From: Hibiscus mutabilis
Taxonomy: Eukaryota; Streptophyta; Magnoliopsida; Malvales; Malvaceae
Length of the DNA stretch: 64,000 bases
NCBI GenBank assembly: GCA_019671005.1
Contig: CM033718.1
Location: forward strand, 32,256,508 to 32,320,507
Direction of reading: 5' to 3'
Shown here in pieces: positions 33,572 to 45,261 of this stretch (positions are counted from its first letter, which is position 1; each line of letters opens with the position of its first letter). A model generated the notes under the pieces. That model did not search any database, was not told the DNA's origin, and was given only the letters and a program-made list of their open reading frames with translations. The position numbers and the translations under genes were made by a program.

Positions 33572-36356
33572 TGTAATCACTCATTTTTACTTAAATATAT
33601 TAATATTGCATGTATATTTATGTTACTAATATAAGGTGTGTGCATGTATAAGCTATGTATACGTATTAGGGGTGTATGTATGCCACGTATGTATCTAGGG
33701 TATAAGCGTATATAGATGTTATGTTAATTATATGTATGATTATACGTACGTATACTAGAATATTATATTAATTAATATAAGTATATATTTTCGTATGTAT
33801 ATGTATTGCTGTTATACTATTATTGGGCTGACAAAATGAAAAATTAAATACATTAAACCCAAATAAAAAATTACAGTCCAATTACAAATCCAATTACAAG
33901 GCCCGTTTGGCCCAAATCTGAATCCCATTTAATTACAATGTGCGGGGGTAGCGTGGGCGTTGGATCAAGATCTGATCCAACGCCCACGATGCAACCAAGG
34001 TCAAAAATATCTGCCAGGCGCGTCCTCCACACGTATGGACCGTTCGAGTACCACGCGCGCGTGTGGTCCACGCCAGCGGACGCTTTAATATCCCACGCCG
34101 TAAGATCCACGCGCGTTCGACTCCTCGATCGCGGAGCTCCACGTGGCGAAATCTCAAGCCGCTCATCGGATCGAGGCTTCATCCAGCCGATCGTTCTTCA
34201 AGCCATCTCGACCGTTAGATCGGTCGATCTAACGGCCGAAAATGCGTCTAGCCTCGCGAGAATGACCACACCGACACACGGGCGATATTCAGTCCCCGCG
34301 TTCGATTTATGCCAAAGACAACAAGCAAATGTCGATCTGGAAAAGAAGATACAAGTTGCAACAAAAGCAGAGGCGAAGATATATATATGAAACGGGTCAT
34401 TTGTAACAGAGAGCGAGAGCAAAGAAAAATTTTTAGCGAGCAAAAAAAAAGGATTAGCAAAAAACAGAGAGGGTAGTAACAAAAAAACAGAGAGCTTGTA
34501 AAACCAGAAAATTTGTAACCAGTCAAGATAATCAAAAAGGCAGTCCAGTGGTAATTTTTTGTCTCTTTTTCTTACCTGTTTTCTTTGCATGCATATACGA
34601 AACACAAAAAGAAATAAAAAAAGAAACAAGTAAAGAAGTCTTACCGGCGTTGTCTGTGGGTCTTCCCTTCCTCTGTGACAAGCCTTTCGGCTCTTACAAG
34701 CCAGATCTGGTGAACAAAAGGGAGGGGAAGACCCCTTGTGGTTTCGTTTTGGTCTAAAAAAATATATTTTTGGGTTCGTATTTCTTAGATCTAAGGTAAA
34801 TAAAAGGGGATCCTCTGAATCCAACCACGGATTCATGTTGAGGACGACAAGGGGAATATTTTGGTGTATTTTGGGAGTCTACCGGCGCCGGTTAGCGGCG
34901 GCCGACGGCGGAGAATACGGCGGCCGGCCGCCGGATTCTGGGTTTCTCAAGAACATTTGAGAGAAAACGAATGAACAAAAACTCTGAAAAACCGAAAAAT
35001 GAAACAAAGAAAAAGAAAATGGGTTTCGGTCTAAAAATGGCCCTTTTATAGTTATTATTATTTTTGAAATGGGTAAATTACACACTTAATCCCACCGCGT
35101 TTTCAATATTTTCATTTTTGTCTTGCCGCATGGTATAATCACAGTCCCAGTCCCCCTGAGTTTTCAAAAAGTCACAATTTAGTCACTAAATTACACCGAA
35201 TCAGTTTCTGAATGGTAAAATTACGCCTTTAACCATCCCGCGTTTTTGAATTTTTCACTTTGGGTCTGCCCCTTGGTATAATTACAATCCTGGTCCTTTT
35301 AGATTTTGTCTGTTTTGCAATTTCGTCCCTAAATTACATATTATTGTTCTTTAATTTCCGCCACTGATTTTCGTTTTCATTTCAGTCCTGCTTTCTTTGT
35401 AAATATTATTGTTCGTATTAGCATCGTATATGTTGATATTATTTTATTTTATGTCTCCCGTATATGACTCGTTTTATGTTTATATGTATATATGTGTCAA
35501 GTATGATATTCGTTTTTTGTCTGGTTATTCATATCAAGCATGTTATGTTTTAATTGGTTCATACATGGCGTTTTGTATTTTTATGTGTGTGCGCTTTCTT
35601 ATTTTTTTAGAGCTACATGTTAGTATATTTACCCTTTTCATACGATATGTTGACCCGTATATGTTGAAATATGTATTATTGCTAGTATGCATTTTTTCGT
35701 CTATATATATACTTGTTCCTGCCTTGTTTTTTTTTGACATATTATAATTGTTTTATCTATTATTTAGAATAGTATGTATATATATACATGTTTTAGTCTA
35801 AAATATCATTCATGTTAAATTAATATTCTGTTATGACAATATTTACTACATTTAAACATTTTACCATGTTTTATATTTTTGCCATTAAGATTGCATATCG
35901 AGATGTAAATTGTTAATGCGGTGTCCTTTTATCCGAGCGTAAACGGGGCCAGTATCAAGCGTAGTGATAGTGGTTGGGCGTTTATTCTCGGATAACGGGG
36001 CCTTTAAAATTAACTCGCAATTATGACCGAATTTTAAAATAATTGTCACTTTAATCCGGAAAATCCAATATTGATAAAGCGGTAATTATTAAAGTACCAA
36101 TTTTGGGCGGTGTGGGGGTGCTAATCCTTCCCCATCCGTAACCGACTCCCGAACCCAATTTTTTTTTTTTTTGAATCTCTGGTTTTATGGTGTCCGGCCT
36201 ACCTAAGTGGCCGGTGGCGACTCCATTTTTTAATACGGTTTATTTTAAAACCCCACGAAATAAATATTTTATATCCAAAAGAGTCACAAACACCATTCAA
36301 ACACACCTTCAAAAATCCTCGTTTTTTTTAGCGATAAAAAAAAAGACATCGCTACA
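33572..36356 (+). mobile_element. 3' LTR of the Ogre-type element
   Basis: Runs from TGTAATCACTCATTTTTACT to ACATCGCTACA, 2785 bases, 23 longer than the 5' copy because of many small indels. The 212-codon minus frame at 34198-34836 is not matched by an equally long frame in the 5' LTR and is taken as chance. Confidence 0.93.
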
Positions 36357-36751
36357 AGTATGTGCTAAAAATTGATCACTAGAGGTGCCCGAAACCGGCT
36401 CCAGTCAAATAAAAGAAAAACTTAAGAAAACAAAACAAATTACTAGAGGTGCCCGAAACCGGCTCTAGTTAAAACATGTTAAAAGAACCCAAGGAAGTAA
36501 TTTGAAAACCTCTTGTTCACATAGAATTCGAAAAATCAACTTGCACACAACTTCGCACACACTAACAAGCATTATAGTTTGATTTCGAGTAACTCCTAAG
36601 TTGTCCAAAAAAATGAAAAGTCAGTCATACTTTATGCCACGGTTCTGAGGATTGAAATCAAGTTCGAAACTAAGTTTGTGAAAATTGAAGTCTTGGTGGG
36701 TAATTATTAGATTGTATTGCTTGAGAACAAGCAATAGTTCGAGTTTGGGGC
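36357..36751 (+). other. 3' untranslated region of the Athila-like element, second part
   Basis: Resumes directly after the duplicated AGTAT. It has two further CTAGAG...CTC(T/C)AG blocks (36379-36404, 36443-36468) and ends in the polypurine tract GAGTTTGGGG (36741-36750) right before the LTR. The equivalent region of the other element is 54770-55489. Confidence 0.75.
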
Positions 36752-37880
36752 TGAGTTAAGTGTCCAAAAGTACTATTTCATTCACCCTTTTTACTCATAT
36801 TATTACTAGACTTAGGCTCATATTATTTGCATTAGTAGCCATTCATGCATGTTTGTATTGTTTCCTTGGTGGTCAAGCTTGATTCCATATTTTTGCTTAA
36901 TTTTTTGGAAAAAGGGTACAGCCGATAGTTGTTTTTTGTGTGTGCAGAACTAGTTGCCAGGGCGGTGCAAGAAGGAGATGCCGACGCAGTTTCCAGGGTA
37001 GTGCATGAAGGATATGTCGAGCTAGTTGCTAGGGCAATTGTCGACAAGAATGGATAAGATGATGTGGCAGCCGAAATTGATGACTGAATATGCCCAACAT
37101 GGAGAGGTCAAAGAAGGATTAAATCCCAAGAAAATAGGAGAAGATCTAGAAAGAATTTAAATATAATAAAAATTTAAGTATTTAATTCTAACTTGACTTC
37201 CTCCCCAAGAAAGACTTTGACCTAGCCATCTCCTATTTAAAGGAGCCCAAGCCGTCAACTCCAATGGGGTGTAAGAGATGAGAGATTCAAGAAACGAATG
37301 AGTATGGTTTTTATTCAATCTATCGATGATGAAGACTAAACTGGCTTAGGAATAAGTTTAGGATTTCAACGGCTAAGAGGAGCGCAAGATTGGTTGTTGT
37401 TCACCCTTGATTCACGGAAGGATGTATTGTCAAGGCATGCACAATTAGCTATAGTTTTGACTTAGGGATAAGAAGAAACTATTAAAGAATGCTCTGCCAA
37501 ACCTTGAAGTTTGATGCCCAGTCGCCCAAACAGTTGCTCAGCCAGTTGCCCAGGCAACCGTTCTACTAGTTGCCAAGGCAACCTAGCTGAACAAGTTGCC
37601 GCTGCATTCTTTTACCAAGATGATCCTTCCGACTATCACATCTCAACTCATGATAACCTGTCCTATTCTATCTCTTTTGATTACATCTTCTTTTACTTTA
37701 TTGCTTTCTAGTTTAGTTGTTAGTTTAAACTCCTACAATCATCTACTTGTGTTTTTACTTTTACAGTGCAAGAGACTAAATTCTTGAAGTGGCACCAATC
37801 CCTGTGGAGATGATATCTTTTATACTATAACTTGCGACGTGTACACTTGCACAATTGCGGAGCACTTATTACGCGCAACA
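36752..37880 (+). mobile_element. 3' LTR of the Athila-like element, subfamily A, internally deleted
   Basis: Starts TGAGTTAAGTGTCCAAAAGT and ends ATTACGCGCAACA, 1129 bases. It matches the fragment at 8199-8827 in subfamily-specific words, and jumps near 37285 from the promoter-leader region straight to GATTCAAGAAACGAATGAGT, a deletion of about 1 kb relative to the 8828-10273 LTR. It keeps TTGCC-type palindromes at about 36950-37045 and 37525-37600. Confidence 0.82.
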
Positions 37881-38189
37881 CACTGACAAACTACCACAAA
37901 TGAGGATCTAATCACACTAGAATGCCGACCTTTTTCTAATTTGAGGGTGCAATATGATGATCATTGCACGGACGAAAAACTATCACAAAAGTAGACAAAG
38001 AACCGTGCTACAAGATAGACCAAATTGTGTCACAAAAGAAAAAGAACAAATGTAACATGATGTGCAAAAAGTAAGAATCCAAAAAAATTCTTATTCGAAA
38101 CTAAAAGTAAAAAAATAAACAAGAAAAAAAAGAAAAAAACACCCGACGACAATAAGATTGACGCCAAAAATACACTCTTAATTTTCTTT
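37881..38189. other. Unassigned spacer
   Basis: A-rich sequence of uncertain origin after the LTR. Short frames only; no domain, repeat partner or RNA signal recognised. Confidence 0.3.
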
Positions 38190-38346
38190 TTTTAAGAAAC
38201 CTAACAAATAAGATAAAGATAATAAAAATAATTAAATATATTTCTTATCAATAATTCTAAATATAATATGCTTACTTGTCAAATTACATATTACAAATAC
38301 ATTATTAAATTTTAAATTAATGATCGTTACTTCAAAAACCTAATTA

Positions 38347-38470
38347 GTGAACCCGTGGAGTGGTTCTATTGGTAAAGGATGATGTACTTCATTCAGGTGA
38401 CTCGTGTTTGAGCACTATGTATTTCTGGTGCGTGCGCATTATTAAAGGGTTAAGAAAATTGAACATATAC
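38347..38470 (+). mobile_element. Possible tRNA-derived SINE
   Basis: TGGTTCTATTGGTAAAGG (38361-38378) resembles a pol III A box, and GGTGACTCGTGTTTGAGCAC (38395-38414) a degenerate B box, at the spacing usual in tRNA-derived SINEs. No clear 3' tail or target duplication was found. Confidence 0.35.
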
Positions 38471-38604
38471 TACATTGTAATCACACCAACATATTAAAAA
38501 AACCCTAATTAGTATAAGTGTGAAAACAATAATAAAAATTAAATATAATTCTTACCAATAAATTAAAACATCATCTGTTTTTATTTGAATAATTTCTACC
38601 TATG

Positions 38605-38700
38605 GGAGGGGAGGGGGAATTTTCTCCTAATCAGTTCTGAACCCACAACCTAGGGGAGGGTGTCAACTGAGAGTTTTAACCACTTACTCTAAAGATTGTT
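38605..38700 (-). mobile_element. Possible SINE head, reversed
   Basis: On the minus strand AAGTGGTTAAAACTC (A-box-like) is followed by GGTTGTGGGTTCAGAACTG (B-box-like) at about 40 bases. This is the arrangement of many plant SINE heads but is degenerate. Confidence 0.33.
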
Positions 38701-38754
38701 GACAAAACATCGTCTGTTTACTCGTAATATTACATATTATATATATGGTTATGA

Positions 38755-38947
38755 AATTTGACTCGACTAAAAAATCAAATTCTTTGATTCGACTCGCATG
38801 AAAAAACTCAACTTGAATCGTAATTTTATAAACTCGACTCGGAAAATTTCAAATGAAGTTTGAGTTATAAAATGGATCTTAGAATAACTCAAAACTTTTA
38901 GTAATTAGTGGAACAATTTTCAAGTTTGAGTCGAGTCCTCAATTATG

Positions 38948-39033
<86 letters not shown>

Positions 39034-39290
39034 CATATGAAAAAATATGAAAAAAAATATGTGCATATTGTATATGTTATAGAAGTCGTTAAATTGGAAC
39101 CAATTAGTACAATAACATTATAAATAATTAAAATTAAAATTGAACATAAACATGAACAACTCGACTTACTCGACGCAAATTTCATAAACTCGACTCAAAA
39201 TAATTTTAAATAAAATTTGAGTTATTAAATATGGCTCAACTCGACTAACTCGAGTTTTTTACTCAACTCAATTAAGTGCTCAACCCTAAT
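38755..39290. repeat. CGACTCG-rich element with a TA microsatellite
   Basis: Both sides of the microsatellite carry many copies of ACTCGACT or GAGTCGAG with AAACTCGACTC, a composition seen in common dicot MITEs. The TA run (about 38952-39031, near 40 repeats) sits in the middle. The ends were not defined. The 80-codon minus frame across the TA run is an artefact of the repeat. Confidence 0.55.
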
Positions 39291-39481
39291 TATAGATACA
39301 TTAATTAGATTACTAATAAAAATGGAATGATAATTAATTCAAATTTCCAAATAGTTTAAGTGTAAAGATAATAAAAAACAATTAAATATAATTCTAACCG
39401 ATAATTCAAAACTTAATTTATTTATGTGTTATATTACATATATAACAAATACATTGATTAGATTTTATACTAATGATAAAA

Positions 39482-39804
39482 GAGTAAACTACACGGGTAG
39501 TCCCTTTTATTTCCAGTCTATTTTATTTAGTTATTAATTTTAGAAAAACTATGTTTTGGTGATTTATGTTATTTGATTTGATACGATTTGATCACTCAAC
39601 TGTTAGCACTTCTTATTTAGACGGCATGATACACTAACTAAAAAGGTTAGTTTCTAGTTATTTCATCAGGGCAATCATAGATGATGGCACAATAACCGAA
39701 ATATTTAAAATTGATAACATAAATGACCAAATCGTTATTTTTTAAAATAGATGATTAAAATCAAACATACTAAAAATAGAAGGAACCACCACTAGAATTT
39801 ACTC
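39482..39804. mobile_element. MITE with TIRs of the GTAAACTAC type
   Basis: Left end GAGTAAACTACACGGGTAGT pairs with the reverse complement of the right end, GAGTAAATTCTAGTGGTGGT, and on into TCC-TTTTATTT. Flanks (ATGATAAAA and ATTAAAAAT) agree at only six of nine positions, so the target duplication is uncertain. No coding capacity. Confidence 0.6.
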
Positions 39805-39908
39805 ATTAAAAATTAAATGAATATTAATTCAAAAAATCTAATCAGTTTACATTTAAAGATAATAAAATTACTGAATATAGTAAAAAATCACAACGACTAT
39901 ATATTAAA

Positions 39909-40156
39909 GGGGCAATTGGTCAAATATTCCCTTTTAGGAATTTATTTATACCTCCTTTAAACAACATTTGGAAAAATACCCCCCATTCGGCCCACGTAAG
40001 GGTACCTCGCGCCCTGCAAGACGCGATTTCCAACCTCGCTTTCCCTAAGATGCGTCTTTAGTCTGACGTGGTTTTTGTTATCTTTTAATTTCAAAAAATA
40101 AATAAAAAGACAGAAATCGCATCTTGTAGGACGCGAGTTCCATGAGAAATTGTAAC
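39909..40156 (+). repeat. Left terminal inverted repeat of the Mutator-like element
   Basis: Pairs with 57355-57604. Three copies of the 26-base palindrome lie in or next to it (40004-40029, 40114-40139, 40190-40215). In Mutator elements the inverted repeats hold the transposase binding site and promoters. Confidence 0.9.
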
Positions 40157-40827
40157 GGAGATGCGCAAATATATCGCAATACTTGGTAGAACTCGCGTCC
40201 TGTAGGACGGAAGTTCTTCGCGATCTTGCTGTTTAAAAAATGCTCGATAGGCTTGTTCGTGGTTAATTGTCTTGGGGAAAGACGATAATTTTTTCTCGGT
40301 TTTGGAATTTTACCTTTTAGTACCGATATATCTCTTGAAAATGGTATGAAAATCAGCATGTATAAGACAGCTGAAGCGGTGTATAAATCGCGTTAAAATG
40401 CTATCTTTCCATGTTCCTTTGCATGAAGAAAATGGAAACTTGGGTCGGTAGTGATGTTTTAGTCGATCTTGTGGTATCTTTTTGGTTTTTTATTGTTATT
40501 TAACTTTCACGTTGTAGTAGGAGAACACATGTTTATAATGGTGCAACATTCTTCGCGTATAAGACATCCTAAAGGGTGTGAAAATCGTGTTAAAAACGCT
40601 ATCTTGGTGTATTCGTTTGCATGAAGAAAATAGAAACATGGGTCGGTAGTCATGTTTTAGTCGATTTTATGGTAAGTTCTTGGTTTTTTTTGTTATTTAA
40701 CTTTCACGTAGGATTACGAGAACACATGTTTACAAGGAGAACACATGTTTACGATGGTGTCGAGGTAACGTATGTAGGAAGGTTGATAATGTTATTTATG
40801 ATTAACACATTGAACTTACAATTATAG

Positions 40828-43800
40828 TTAGTTTATTCGAAAGCGGGTCTTATAAGGACATTTTCTGATATTGTGTCCAGGGTTCCTACAATTGCTGCAC
40901 AGCTTTGGTTGGCCGGTCCGTTCTCTAGGAACCATATCTTCGGCATAATGAATCCTATTTGACTTTGGGCGACCTTTTTGTTGCGTTGCAGGGATTCATT
41001 TGGTCGTATGTTTGGTTCATTATCGACAATATCACAATCATCGTCGTTTCCGATTGAAGGAAACTCAGATCAATATACCTTGAAAACATTTTCAAGTCGG
41101 TATACAGAATCAACGAGTGTCATTACGTCCAAATAAATGGATGCACATGTAGCGAAGACGTGCACGCACGGGTACTTGAATGTCTAGAAGACTCCGCAAT
41201 AGCATATTCTCTCTTGTAGATTAACAACATAGTCGTGCTACATAATTCCTTCCAGTGGTTGCGAAAATTGAGTAACCGTGAAGAGATTTTCGTATCGAGA
41301 GAATGATATGGCACTCATCGCGTTTACGTGCTGACGATATATTTGAAATTTTCGTTGGAGATCTGGATAGAACCTGTGGCCACCTGCCATCCAGTTCGTA
41401 GCTTGTTTTTCGAGGGTTGCAAAAAGGGTAGCCAGTCGATAATATGTCTCCTTCACAACGGATGTGATAGGCAAATGACGCGGTCCATTCAGATACGAAT
41501 TGATTGCCTCAGCTAATTTCGTCTTCATGTGACCATATCGGTGACCCCCATCATAACATCGCAACCATTTCTCCCTTAGGATTTCAAGAAGATAGCCATA
41601 TCCAGCTGGATTTCTTACGCGCAACTCTTCTAGCAGCTTCTGAACTTTGTGAACCCTATGTGTGTTGCCTATTCAATAACATATGAAATATTTAAAATAA
41701 ATAATAATAAAAGCAACGTTAAATAAAACGGAATGACAGTGGATGGCGTACCCATGCGAAGAACCATTATACGCTCATCATTATTCTTGTACTTCTGGTA
41801 GTAATTTGCGGTAATGTGCCATAGATAGTACAAATTATGAATATTCGGAGGTTCCCAAGACGGTCCCAAACATTAGACTGATGCCCAGATCCCTGCGCCT
41901 CTGTCTGAAGTAACACACATACCGTATTCTCTTGTCTGTAGGACCTGGCGTAAGACATGGGTGCGCAGGTTGGTGAGGAAAAATGTCCACGAAGGGATAT
42001 CTTCATTTTCAACAATTGCAAATGCTACCAAAATGCATTTCCTATTACCGTCTTGTGCAACGGTCAAAAGTAAGATCTGGGTGTATCTTCCGTACAAGAA
42101 TGTGCCGTCAATCTGCAGTATCGGCTTGTAGTGGCGGAATACCTTAACGCATTGTAGAAATGTCCAAAAGAGGAGGAAAATTTTGTACTCCCCAGGTACG
42201 ACTCGATCATTGTAGTATCTTGGCTTTGTCTCTAGTTGCACAATCGTTCATGGGTTGTATTTATGCATCACGTTCAGCCACGTTCGCAAATCGTTGTAGG
42301 ATTCCTCCCACTGCCCATACATTTGTTGGATGGCATGATAAATTGCAAACCATGCTTTATCGTATTTAATTGTGTACGTGAAATGTTTTTTGATCGAGGC
42401 TATACATACTGGTACAGATACGCGTGGGTTTACTCTCATAAGTGGCAGGATATAATCAGAGAGCAGATGTACATCCAAGTTAGGATGGTCTTGATTAAGG
42501 CTTGCCATGGAGCATGTATGAGGTCTGTCGTATCTCGTCATTTGCTACATGTTGTGCATTCTCTTCAAACGTGATATACGGACTCTCTAGTTACATATGT
42601 CGTACTTGTGGGGGCATTCAGCAATATATTTGTCCCCTTCAATTTTCTTGACGGTGGTCATAACTGAGTTGCGTATGTTGTAATGTTTGATGGCAGCCTC
42701 CGCCAGTTTCTTGGTCTTGAAGACCATCCTAACATGTAGTTCACCGTTATTCTGTTCGTTGAACTACTCTAACTGGGGGAATTTCGTAGCATAGAATCCT
42801 TCTATATCCACTATTGTGAAGTGGGATGGTGGATCGTAATATGCAACGCTACTGTCAGTTCCAGTAAACCTGCCCGGGGCAACAACTTCCACAGGTTCTT
42901 CCTCTGTAACATCCTCCGGAACATCATCTACAGCATCCTCGACATTCACGGTCTCGCCAAGGTTGGCTAGTTCTTTTGGAAATAAACTCATATCGTCACC
43001 TTCGGGTCTGGGCTCCCTCAGTAGTTCCTCATCAGAATTATACCCTTCAAAACTGTATAGTTCTAATTCATCGGCAACATGTACCCTGCTAGGTTCTGCA
43101 ACCGCAACCCGATCAGAAGACTGGTGATGAGGCCTACGTCTAATATGTAAGTCAACATCAGTAGCGCACGAATGTCTCCTCATTGATGAGAAATCAACTG
43201 TGTTTGCCTCACTGGGATATAAGTTGAGTGACATCTTGAAGAGAAGTCATCAAATTGGTAAAACTCTTCATGGTATGATGGCCCCATAGATGATAACGGC
43301 CTTACGCCTGAGATATAAGTCGAGTGTCATCCGTATGACAAATCATCTACGTTTGTTTCACTAGGGATATAAGTTGAGTGTCATCCAGAAAAAAAATCAT
43401 CGAACGGGTTAAACTCTTCCAAGTCAGACGGCCTCATAGATAATGACGGCCCTACACTCGCACTATAATAGATTGTACATTGAGTGCTGGGTTGGCGGCA
43501 TGTTTAGGTCAAAATTGAACCTTCCTACGGAAGAATGCCTTTGCCTCGAGGTAGAAGACGATGAAGCATGGTCATTGCTTGTACTTAGTAAGTTGAAGCC
43601 TTGTCGTAAACTTGATGTTGGACTATGAGCATTTGGGTCGAAGTTAAGATTTTCTTGTACCCAATTTGGCACAGCGCTTTGGAATCTGACATTTTGTTCA
43701 GAAAATGTTACAAAGAGCTCTAAGGGCTATCCCATGGAATACTGGGTATGCGTATCGATAATCATTTCCACATCTCCGTCATCACGAACATCGAATATTG

Positions 43801-44017
43801 TGAAATACAACGGATCTAACGACGTAGGTAGTCGATACCTTAATGATTGTAACTCTATCCCAGAAGTATGTGGAACCTTTCTCATTACGAATCGCTTAAG
43901 CCTTTCGTATTTTACTCCCCTCAAAATCGTTAGCGTTACATTGTTAGGAGATTAGAATATGACACTGAGTTCGACATCGGGGATCATCTCACCATCATAG
44001 TGAACAAGAGCAACCAT
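40828..44017 (-). pseudogene. MURA-like transposase of the Mutator-like element
   Basis: Cuts and joins element ends. From the ATG at 44017: a PB1-like N-terminus (MVALVHYDGE), with stops near 43945 and 43727; an acidic, Pro-rich linker (43234-42764); HTCSMASLNQDHPN and YDKAWFAIYHAIQQMYGQWE (about 42500-42300); the MULE domain with ILQIDGTFLYGRYTQILLL (about 42115) and GMCVTSDRGAGI (about 41905), giving two of the three catalytic acids; a likely 83-base intron (41669-41751, GT...AG); YGHMKTKLAEAINSYL (about 41525); a SWIM zinc finger CYCGVF...CVHVF (about 41185); and a knuckle CSNCRNPGHNIRKC (about 40905). Stops and frame changes make it non-functional. Domain order is that of plant MURA proteins. 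Confidence 0.88.
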
Positions 44018-44134
44018 TTTTTTCCATTGTTTGTTGAGAAAACCAAGTTGTCTTTCTTCTTTGCACACGAATTGCTTTGAACGTTTGTACGAAGCTATAT
44101 TTCTTATGTTCAAATTGGCTTACCCCCTCCTTCA

Positions 44135-44346
44135 TTTTATCAGGTGAGATGGGACGTTTGATAAGCAGAACTCGCGGTATGTAGAACGCAAGTTATGCCA
44201 GCTTTGTAGGATTCCCGACGTGTCAGGGAAACTCGTGTTTTGTGGAACACGAGTTCCCTCAGCTTTGTAGGATTCTTGGCGAGTCAGCCAAACTCGTGTT
44301 CTTAGGAGTGCGAGTTCTGCAGCCAACTCTCTATGGTATATATATA
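44135..44346. promoter_or_regulatory. Divergent promoter with three 26-base palindromes
   Basis: Palindromes with arms like AACTCGYGTTYT lie at 44169-44194, 44230-44255 and 44291-44316, about 61 bases apart. To the right, TATATATATA (44337-44346) would serve the plus-strand ORF at 44422. To the left, a weaker GATAAAAT on the minus strand (about 44134-44142) would serve the transposase gene starting at 44017. The palindromes thus sit between two divergent TATA boxes. Confidence 0.65.
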
Positions 44347-44421
44347 CCCCAGACTTAATCTTACAAAGAATGACATATTCTTAAAGCAAATTTAGGTTCG
44401 TTGATAGCCGGAATATAAAGT

Positions 44422-44898
44422 ATGGCCCGATTTTCCGCTACCTTTTTCTACTTTGGAACATACACTTACACATCTTTCGACGAGAAAATCACAGAAGATG
44501 CTTTGTTTGAGTTGATTGCAACATGGGTTAGGGAATATACAAGTAACAAAATTCCTGCCCTGCTTATCAAAATGTCAATCATTGAGCCCAGCCCAGAAGA
44601 ACATTACATGCTAAAAATATCGACTGAGAAAGATATGTGCAAGATGTTTTGATCATATAAACATGTTAGGGGTACAAACATCGAACTGACTGTACAATTT
44701 AGTGAGGGCCCCAGTTCATCAACTAGGTAATCGAAGGCTCTCAATTTCAAAGACGAAGACGCGGTCTCAACGCAAAATTATAGGAGGTGGCAGGAGAAAG
44801 AACAAATAATGGAGGAACTAAACCTAACATCTGACATCGATACAAACTACGAGGACAGCGCATCAGATTCTTCATCCATTAATTTTAACTATGCTTAG
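44422..44898 (+). pseudogene. Small acidic ORF of the Mutator-like element
   Basis: Not recognised with confidence. The frame from MARFSATFFYFGTY is open for 76 codons, then passes stops at 44650 and about 44728 and continues to 44898 with an acidic, Ser-rich end (EELNLTSDIDTNYEDSASDS). The segment HYMLKISTEKDMCKMF and later TNIELTVQFSE resembles in pattern the PB1-like N-terminal region of the transposase, so it may be a duplicate of that module. It has its own TATA box at 44337. Confidence 0.45.
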
Positions 44899-45260
44899 TA
44901 ATTTGAGGTTGGTGTACTTATTTGAATGACATGTCGTTAATATATTTTCAAACTGCATCAATCCGATTAAAACTGTGGTTCATATTCTTATAAAATCATA
45001 AATTAACGAAACATCCGAAATTGTGGCTCATATTCTTAATACATAATAATTAACACAAAGATTCATAAAGAATAATACGTAGAGAAAGAAATTTTAAGGA
45101 GCGATTTCCCTAGGAAGTGAAGATGGGGTATTTATAGGGAAGAATACGAAAATTTTCATGTTCGTAAATGTTAATTAAACCAATAATAAATAAATTTTAA
45201 TTTTTGCAAAATCAACAAAATAAAACTTACTTTTCAATATAAACTTATAACACATCCTTA
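44899..45260. other. AT-rich spacer in the Mutator-like element
   Basis: Between the small ORF and the next decayed gene. A minus-strand TATA-like CCTATAAATACCCC is present at about 45126-45140 without an obvious gene downstream. Nothing else seen. Confidence 0.35.
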
Positions 45261-45261
45261 G

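Larger units (their letters stand above)
18720..36356 (+). mobile_element. Ogre-type (Tat lineage) Ty3/gypsy retrotransposon, 17.6 kb
   Basis: Bounded by 2.8 kb direct LTRs and a perfect 5-base duplication AGTAT (18715-18719 and 36357-36361). Ogre traits: great length, long LTRs, primer site TGGCGACTCCGCTGGGGA (tRNA-Arg type), an additional ORF before gag, gag-protease followed by a probable intron, a second RNase H after the first, and a tandem repeat in the 3' untranslated region. All ORFs carry breaks, so this copy is defective, but the clean duplication and similar LTRs suggest a fairly recent insertion. It interrupts the 3' UTR of the Athila-like element in the same orientation. Confidence 0.93.
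8199..37880 (+). mobile_element. Athila-like Ty3/gypsy element, composite, split by an Ogre element
   Basis: Elements in order: a 5' LTR fragment (8199-8827), a second LTR (8828-10273), primer site, gag-pro, RT, RNase H, integrase, a 3' ORF and a 3' UTR to 18719; then, after the Ogre, the rest of the 3' UTR (36357-36751) and a 3' LTR (36752-37880). The primer site TGGCGCCGTTGCCGG, the protease text CDLGESINLMP and an extra 3' ORF are Athila-lineage traits. No 5-base duplication flanks the outermost ends (TACCA before, CACTG after), and the two 5' LTR pieces are of different subfamilies, so this is a recombinant or doubly inserted structure. Confidence 0.8.
38190..39898. repeat. Diverged AT-rich repeat units separated by small insertions
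   Basis: A unit with the words AAGATAATAAAAA, AATTAAATATAATTCTTACC, AATAATTC, ATATTACATAT and ACAAATACATT recurs at about 38205-38335, 38505-38580 with 38700-38750, 39345-39480 and 39810-39880. Between units lie a SINE-like segment, a second reversed SINE-like segment, a CGACTCG-rich element with a TA microsatellite, and a MITE. The Mutator-like element follows right after the last unit. Confidence 0.6.

Noticed and set aside
34198..34836. 212-codon minus-strand frame in the 3' LTR
   Set aside because: The 5' LTR has stops or frame changes at the matching place, and the frame lies in the patch of doubtful sequence.
38347..38420. Functional tRNA gene
   Set aside because: Box-like words are present but no cloverleaf or acceptor stem could be traced; a SINE head is more likely.
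38943..39185. 80-codon Ile/Tyr frame
   Set aside because: Direct product of the TA microsatellite.
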